64,000 bases of DNA. Source: Streptococcus mitis (GTDB lineage: Bacteria; Bacillota; Bacilli; Lactobacillales; Streptococcaceae). A program made the translations under genes and the position numbers. The notes beneath the pieces were generated by a model, which did not search any database, was not told the origin of the DNA, and worked only from the letters and a program-made list of their open reading frames with translations. The stretch is from assembly GCF_000722685.1 (NCBI RefSeq), contig NZ_JPFV01000013.1, positions 1 to 64,000 of the forward strand. Direction: 5' to 3'. This document shows positions 59,511-64,000 of this stretch, one piece after another. The stretch's first letter is position 1, and each line of letters opens with the position of its first letter.

Positions 59511-62207
59511 TTAAATCGCATTCTTATCAAAGCCAAGTTTACGCTGAACAAACTTAACAATCTCGACAATAATAATCATTGAGAAGCTTCCAGCCATGAC
59601 GATTCCCCATTGTGATAAGTCTAGTTTGGTTACGTGGAAGATTCCTTCAAGTGGTTCTACGACGATTGTTGTCATAAGAAGAATGAAGGATACCAAGATA
59701 GACCAGTTGAAGGTCTTAGACTTGAATGGACCAACTGTCAAGATGGACTGGTAAACAGACTTGACATTGTAAGCATGGAAGAGCTGAATCAAACCAAGGG
59801 TTGCAAAGGCCATAGTAAGGGCATCTGCATGAATGGCATGATTGTCACCCACGTGAACTGGGTAAAGAAGGGCAAGACCATAAACACTCATAACAATAGC
59901 TGCTTGGAGTACTCCTTGATAAATTATGGAGCTGAAAACACCACCTGAGAAGAAGCTTGCCTTACGTCCACGTGGTTTATGGGTCATAACACCTGGCTCA
60001 GCAGGTTCAACACCTAGAGCGATAGCTGGGAAGGTATCCGTTACCAAGTTGATCCACAAGAGATGAACTGGTTGTAAAACATCCCAACCAAACAAGGTTG
60101 ATAGGAAGATGGTTAATACTTCAGCAGTATTGGCAGAAAGTAGATACTGAATAGTCTTTTGAATGTTTGAGAAGACCTTACGTCCTTCTTCCACTGCGAC
60201 GATGATAGTCGCAAAGTTATCATCTGCAAGAATCATGTCAGAAGCCCCCTTAGAAACCTCTGTACCAGTGATTCCCATACCGATACCTATATCGGCCGTT
60301 TTCAGAGCGGGCGCATCATTGACACCGTCACCTGTCATGGCAACGACCTTACCTTGTTTTTGCCAAGCCTTGACGATACGAACCTTGTGCTCTGGAGACA
60401 CACGGGCATAAACAGAGTATTGACCAACTACTTTTTCAAAGTCTTCATCTGATAATTCATTGAGTTCAGCACCAGTTAAAACGTGGCCTTCGGTATCGTT
60501 TGCGTCAATGATTCCCAAACGTTTGGCAATCGCTTCTGCAGTATCTTGGTGGTCACCTGTAATCATGATTGGACGGATTCCAGCTTCCTTAGCCACACGA
60601 ACAGCCTCAGCTGCCTCAGGACGTTCAGGGTCAATCATTCCAATCAAACCAGTAAAGATTAAATCATTTTCAAGCTCTTCAGAAGTGAGATTTTCTGGAA
60701 TGCTATCGATAATCTTATAAGCACCTGCAAGGACACGCAAGGCTTGGTGGGCCATTTCAGAATTGTTTGTATGAATGAGGTTTGTAACCTTCTCGTCAAT
60801 CGGAGCAATATCCCCAGCTTTGTCACGAAGAACACAACGTTTCAAAAGTTGGTCTGGCGCACCCTTGACTGCTACAAGGAAGCGTCCATCTGCAAGTGGA
60901 TGAACTGTTGACATGAGCTTACGTTCAGAGTCAAATGGCAATTCAGCTACACGAGGATATTTCTCTAAAAATCCTTTAACATCATAACCTTTGTCCAAGG
61001 CATATTGGATAAAGGCTGTTTCGGTTGGGTCACCAATCAAGTTGCCTTCCACATCGATTTTCGTATCATTAGCCAAGACAACTGAACGAAGAAGGGGCAT
61101 TTCAAGACCCAGTTCAATGTCATCAGCTGAGTCATGTAAGACCGCATCGTAGAAGACTTTTTCGACTGTCATCTTGTTCATAGTCAGCGTACCAGTCTTA
61201 TCAGAAGCGATGATTTCAGTTGAACCAAGTGTTTCTACTGCTGGCAACTTACGAACGATAGAGTTTCGTTTAGCCAAAACTTGAGTACCAAGGGCAAGAA
61301 CGATAGTTACGATAGCTGGGAGTCCTTCTGGGATGGCTGCAACGGCAAGCGCAACAGAGGTCATCAACTCACCAAGTGGATTTTTCCCTTGGATAAAGAC
61401 ACCAACTACAAAAGTAACAAGGGCAATAACCAAGATTGCATAGGTCAAGACCTTAGAAAGGTTGTTCAAGTTTTGTTTGAGTGGTGTATCTGTCTCATCC
61501 GCATCTTGAAGCATACCTGCGATGTGACCAACCTCAGTATACATCCCTGTATTAACTACAACACCCATCCCACGACCATAGGTCACGTTAGAGTTTTGGA
61601 AGGCCATGTTGACACGGTCACCAATACCAGCATCTGCAGCAAGCTCGACTGTCAAGTCTTTTTCGACTGGAACAGACTCACCTGTCAGGGCAGCTTCTTC
61701 GATCTTAAGAGAATTGGCTTCAAGCAAACGTAGGTCTGCAGGTACTACATCACCAGCTTCAAGGGCAACAATATCTCCTGGAACCAATTCTTTAGAGTCA
61801 ATCTCAGCCATGTGCCCATCACGAAGAACACGGGCAGCTGGACTAGACATGGATTTGAGGGCTTCGATAGCTTCCTCTGCTTTTCCTTCTTGGTAAACAC
61901 CAAAGGCAGCATTGATGATTACCACGGCTAAGATGATAATGGCATCTGCGATATCTTCCCCACCAGAAGTCACGACTGACAAGATTGCTGCCGCAACTAG
62001 AATGATAATCATCAAATCCTTAAATTGCTCGATGAATTTGACTAGGATTGATCGTTTCTCGCCTTCTTCGAGTTCATTGTGGCCAAATTCGGCAAGGCGC
62101 TTTTCAGCCTCACTTGATGACAAACCTTGCTCGGTCGCATCCACAGCCTTCAAGACCTCTTCAGGACTCTGAGTATAAAACGCTTGGCGTTTTTGTTCTT
62201 TTGACAT
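59511..62207 (-). CDS. caxP: P-type cation ATPase, calcium/manganese export (CaxP/MgtA)
   Basis: An 898-residue P2-type ATPase with ten hydrophobic segments. The phosphatase loop is TGES, M4 carries PEGL as in calcium pumps, the phosphorylated Asp is in DKTGTLTMNK near 345, and the hinge is MTGDGVNDAPALK near 620. The frame is open 16 codons upstream, but the ATG at 62207 has AAGGAGGAGAC before it and gives the length I recall for the pneumococcal protein. That protein was described as a calcium exporter and later as a manganese-riboswitch-controlled calcium/manganese ATPase. The ion is by homology. Confidence 0.92.
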   Translation of the reverse strand: MSKEQKRQAFYTQSPEEVLKAVDATEQGLSSSEAEKRLAEFGHNELEEGEKRSILVKFIEQFKDLMIIILVAAAILSVVTSGGEDIADAIIILAVVIINAAFGVYQEGKAEEAIEALKSMSSPAARVLRDGHMAEIDSKELVPGDIVALEAGDVVPADLRLLEANSLKIEEAALTGESVPVEKDLTVELAADAGIGDRVNMAFQNSNVTYGRGMGVVVNTGMYTEVGHIAGMLQDADETDTPLKQNLNNLSKVLTYAILVIALVTFVVGVFIQGKNPLGELMTSVALAVAAIPEGLPAIVTIVLALGTQVLAKRNSIVRKLPAVETLGSTEIIASDKTGTLTMNKMTVEKVFYDAVLHDSADDIELGLEMPLLRSVVLANDTKIDVEGNLIGDPTETAFIQYALDKGYDVKGFLEKYPRVAELPFDSERKLMSTVHPLADGRFLVAVKGAPDQLLKRCVLRDKAGDIAPIDEKVTNLIHTNNSEMAHQALRVLAGAYKIIDSIPENLTSEELENDLIFTGLIGMIDPERPEAAEAVRVAKEAGIRPIMITGDHQDTAEAIAKRLGIIDANDTEGHVLTGAELNELSDEDFEKVVGQYSVYARVSPEHKVRIVKAWQKQGKVVAMTGDGVNDAPALKTADIGIGMGITGTEVSKGASDMILADDNFATIIVAVEEGRKVFSNIQKTIQYLLSANTAEVLTIFLSTLFGWDVLQPVHLLWINLVTDTFPAIALGVEPAEPGVMTHKPRGRKASFFSGGVFSSIIYQGVLQAAIVMSVYGLALLYPVHVGDNHAIHADALTMAFATLGLIQLFHAYNVKSVYQSILTVGPFKSKTFNWSILVSFILLMTTIVVEPLEGIFHVTKLDLSQWGIVMAGSFSMIIIVEIVKFVQRKLGFDKNAI

Positions 62208-62273
62208 GTGTCTCCTCCTTGACATTGTGTGCAAAACAGACTCTCTTTTCCTCATCGTATATTTTCACGACAA

Positions 62274-62306
62274 ACAAAAAGAGACCTGTTAATCATAACA
62301 AGTCTC
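62274..62306 (-). terminator. riboswitch expression-platform terminator
   Basis: GAGACCTGTT and AACAAGTCTC form a 10-bp stem with one G-T pair and a 6-base loop. TTTTTG follows on the minus strand, inside the leader of the ATPase gene. Confidence 0.82.
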
Positions 62307-62311
62307 GCTGT

Positions 62312-62404
62312 TTAATATAGTGCCGGAAAGCATACTTTTCAGTATAAAATTCGGAATGACGACACTATCGCAGGTTTCTGCCAGCTACTCCCTTGAGTAG
62401 TACT
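62312..62404 (-). promoter_or_regulatory. yybP-ykoY-type manganese riboswitch
   Basis: The leader of the ATPase gene reads CTCAAGGGAGTAGC, then CCTGCGATAGTG, and further TTTCCGGCACTAT, closing ATAGTG/CACTAT. This is the arrangement of yybP-ykoY aptamers, which in streptococci sense Mn2+ and prevent termination. The terminator lies right after it. Identification is by memory of the motif, not by a covariance search. Confidence 0.8.
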
Positions 62405-62432
62405 ATTATACCAAAATTTGAACAATTTTCAA
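62405..62432 (-). promoter_or_regulatory. promoter of the riboswitch-ATPase gene
   Basis: Minus-strand TTGAAA (62427-62432) and extended TGGTATAAT (-10 box at 62405-62410) are 16 bases apart. The -35 box overlaps the stop codon of the glycosyltransferase gene. Confidence 0.7.
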
Positions 62433-63415
62433 GAATTAATATCCGATGAAACACTATCTGTATCAAAAGTACGATCGCTGATAATATATCTAGGACGACG
62501 TTTCGTTTCTAAATAAATCTTTCCAACATACTCACCAATTACCCCCAAACTAATCAATTGAACTCCACCAAGTAGGCTAACTATTGCATAGGTGCTTGCC
62601 CATCCAGCCACGACTGTACCCGCAAACTTACTCCATAAAACCCAAATAATCAATAGAAAACTAAAGAGTGACGTCAAAACACCCAGGCTTGTAATCAAAC
62701 GAATCGGTTTGATTGATAAACTGGTAATACCATCCATAGCTAAACCAAGCATTTTAGATAGTGGATAATGGCTCTCACCAGCAATTCGTTCATGGCGCTT
62801 ATATGAAACATAAGAATATTTAAAACCAACTAAAGGCATTAAACCACGAAGAAAAAGATTAACTTCTTGGAACTTCTCTAACTCCTGCAAAAATCTTTTT
62901 GATACCAATCTATAGTCGGCATGATTGAAAACAACTTCTGCTCCAAATAAGCGTAGCACTTTATAAAAACCTTCGGCTGTAATTCGTTTAAAAGCAGAAT
63001 CCGTATCACGATTATCACGTACACCGTATACAATTTCAGAACCACTTTTATATTCTTCAATCATTTTGTCCATACAATTGATATCATCTTGACCATCAGC
63101 ATCAATGGTAATAACAATATCAGCAAACTGAATAGCCTCATACATACCTGCAAGGACACTACTTTGATGACCACGGTTTCGACTTTGAGAAACACCTATA
63201 ACATATGGATTCGATGAAGCATATTCTTGGATAAGTTCCCAAGTTTTATCTTTACTGCCATCATTTACGTACATAATTTTACTATGGGAATGAATTTCTG
63301 CTTTCTTTACTAATTGTTCAATTTTTTCAACAAACATTGGATTAGTATGTGGTAAGACTTGTTCTTCGTTATAACATGGAATAACTATATATAAAATTGG
63401 ATTTTTTCTACTCAT
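62429..63415 (-). CDS. family 2 glycosyltransferase, GtrB/DPM1-like
   Basis: A 328-residue membrane-bound glycosyltransferase. Residues 1-230 are the GT-A domain: YIVIPCYNEEQVLPHT at the start, NDGSKDKTWE and the DxD motif in ITIDADGQDDINC near 100. Two membrane helices follow (about 232-258 and 270-295, with GEYVGKIYLETKRRP after the second). Proteins of this shape (GtrB, bactoprenyl phosphate glycosyltransferases) charge undecaprenyl phosphate with a sugar for a flippase and a second transferase. The upstream membrane gene, one base away, may be that second enzyme. The sugar is unknown. Confidence 0.9.
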   Translation of the reverse strand: MSRKNPILYIVIPCYNEEQVLPHTNPMFVEKIEQLVKKAEIHSHSKIMYVNDGSKDKTWELIQEYASSNPYVIGVSQSRNRGHQSSVLAGMYEAIQFADIVITIDADGQDDINCMDKMIEEYKSGSEIVYGVRDNRDTDSAFKRITAEGFYKVLRLFGAEVVFNHADYRLVSKRFLQELEKFQEVNLFLRGLMPLVGFKYSYVSYKRHERIAGESHYPLSKMLGLAMDGITSLSIKPIRLITSLGVLTSLFSFLLIIWVLWSKFAGTVVAGWASTYAIVSLLGGVQLISLGVIGEYVGKIYLETKRRPRYIISDRTFDTDSVSSDINS

Positions 63416-63416
63416 G

Positions 63417-64000
63417 TTAACTTCCTATTTTCCTGTATATCATCGATGTTTCAACTTGTTTCTCTAATTTATAATTATCATGTATATATTGTTTTACAAA
63501 AGAATCAGTTCTCTTACCATAATCCCATTCAGTATCAAAAACAATATATTTTGGTGGATTTTCAATAATTGATTTTTTAAAATCTTCAATTAAAATTTGA
63601 TCATTTGTTACAGCTGGTATAAAGAAATATTTTGTACTAGAAAGACGATCACTATATAGATATATAGTCCCATTTTGACGATGGGTATAAATCCTATCAT
63701 TAAATTCAGTATTAGATTTTATATAATTCGCAACAGTTTGTTGCAAATATGACGAATTTCTATCTCTAGTTCGAATACTTTCTTTAACAGCATTAATATT
63801 AGATAAATATACAACACTTAAACCTAAAGATAGGAACAAAACCTTACTTATTGTAACATTTTTCATTAAATTAAATATACTTGCAAGATATGGAATCAAC
63901 AAAGGAATCACCACAAGTATATAATGTCCATAACTACGTTTTGAAACAAGGGCTAGCATTAAACACAATAAAAACACAATATGATATAAAATTGACTTGC
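63417..64000 (-). CDS. polytopic membrane protein, partial (possible GT-C glycosyltransferase)
   Basis: The frame is open to the right edge of the window, so only the C-terminal part (about 194 residues) is present. A GTG at 63977 is not convincing as the true start. The visible part has hydrophobic segments (IVFLLCLMLALV, GHYILVVIPLLIPYLASIF, VLFLSLGLSVVYL) around the KRSYGHYILV motif, then a soluble domain that ends at the stop. This is like the end of GT-C/ArnT-type or GtrC-like transferases using lipid-linked sugar. The one-base gap to the GtrB-like gene supports a common function. Confidence 0.7.
   Translation of the reverse strand, partial: KSILYHIVFLLCLMLALVSKRSYGHYILVVIPLLIPYLASIFNLMKNVTISKVLFLSLGLSVVYLSNINAVKESIRTRDRNSSYLQQTVANYIKSNTEFNDRIYTHRQNGTIYLYSDRLSSTKYFFIPAVTNDQILIEDFKKSIIENPPKYIVFDTEWDYGKRTDSFVKQYIHDNYKLEKQVETSMIYRKIGS

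Noticed and set aside
59634..62320. Several plus-strand frames of 80-150 residues opposite the ATPase gene
   Set aside because: They are shadows of a strong coding gene, with no ribosome sites and no recognisable domains.

Overview
The window looks like chromosome of a Mitis-group Streptococcus, close to S. mitis, S. oralis or S. pneumoniae. The evidence is AT-rich low-GC codon use, three BOX-type repeats, YSIRK signal peptides with LPXTG anchors, an L-lysine-type MurE, AliB, and a conserved order (greA-mltG, murC, SNF2, malY-metB, aliB, murJ/murE, ppaC, rpsF-ssb-rpsR, asnS-aspB-tseB, calcium/manganese ATPase) that I remember from pneumococcal genomes. I could not run a search, so the species is an inference.

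Layout. 1-1,100: an Rgg-type regulator. 1,139-7,995 (all minus): amino-acid permease, GreA, the septal/peripheral glycan enzyme MltG, two acetyltransferases, MurC and a hypothetical protein. 8,043-13,499: SNF2-type helicase with a SWIM zinc finger, then two PLP sulfur-amino-acid enzymes. 13,641-18,978: AliB oligopeptide-binding lipoprotein, then divergent murJ-like and murE. 19,023-29,365: housekeeping genes, including a broken papain-like hydrolase pseudogene, ppaC, a GIY-YIG protein, a methyltransferase, an S1 protein, a HAD-cyclophilin fusion, rpsF-ssb-rpsR and tseB-aspB-asnS. 29,542-31,708: a divergent MFS transporter and flavin reductase whose promoters carry related small palindromes.

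32,085-55,175 is the striking part. Three giant wall-anchored enzymes (2,408, 2,758 and 2,320 residues) lie head to tail on the minus strand. They are a BgaA-like GH2 beta-galactosidase with two galactose-binding-like modules, a GH20+GH84 double hexosaminidase, and a GH101 endo-alpha-N-acetylgalactosaminidase that carries an N-terminal V8-like serine protease domain with an apparently intact His/Asp/Ser triad. All three share a YSIRK signal peptide, a related repeat linker before the wall anchor and a CcpA-type cre site close upstream. I infer a catabolite-repressed mucin and glycoprotein-degrading locus: galactose removal, GlcNAc removal, release of core-1 disaccharide, and cleavage of the protein backbone.

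55,513-64,000: YaaA, a 54-residue membrane protein with its own promoter and terminator, a large membrane protein of unknown role, a deformylase-like protein with a degenerate motif, a YghU-like glutathione transferase, a P-type calcium/manganese ATPase behind a yybP-ykoY-type riboswitch, a GtrB-like glycosyltransferase, and a membrane protein cut by the window edge.

Two regulatory themes recur. Four genes (murE, the methyltransferase, tseB, yaaA) have a good -10 box ending only 6-7 bases before the start codon and no convincing Shine-Dalgarno, so they look leaderless. Many other promoters rely on an extended TGn -10 box.
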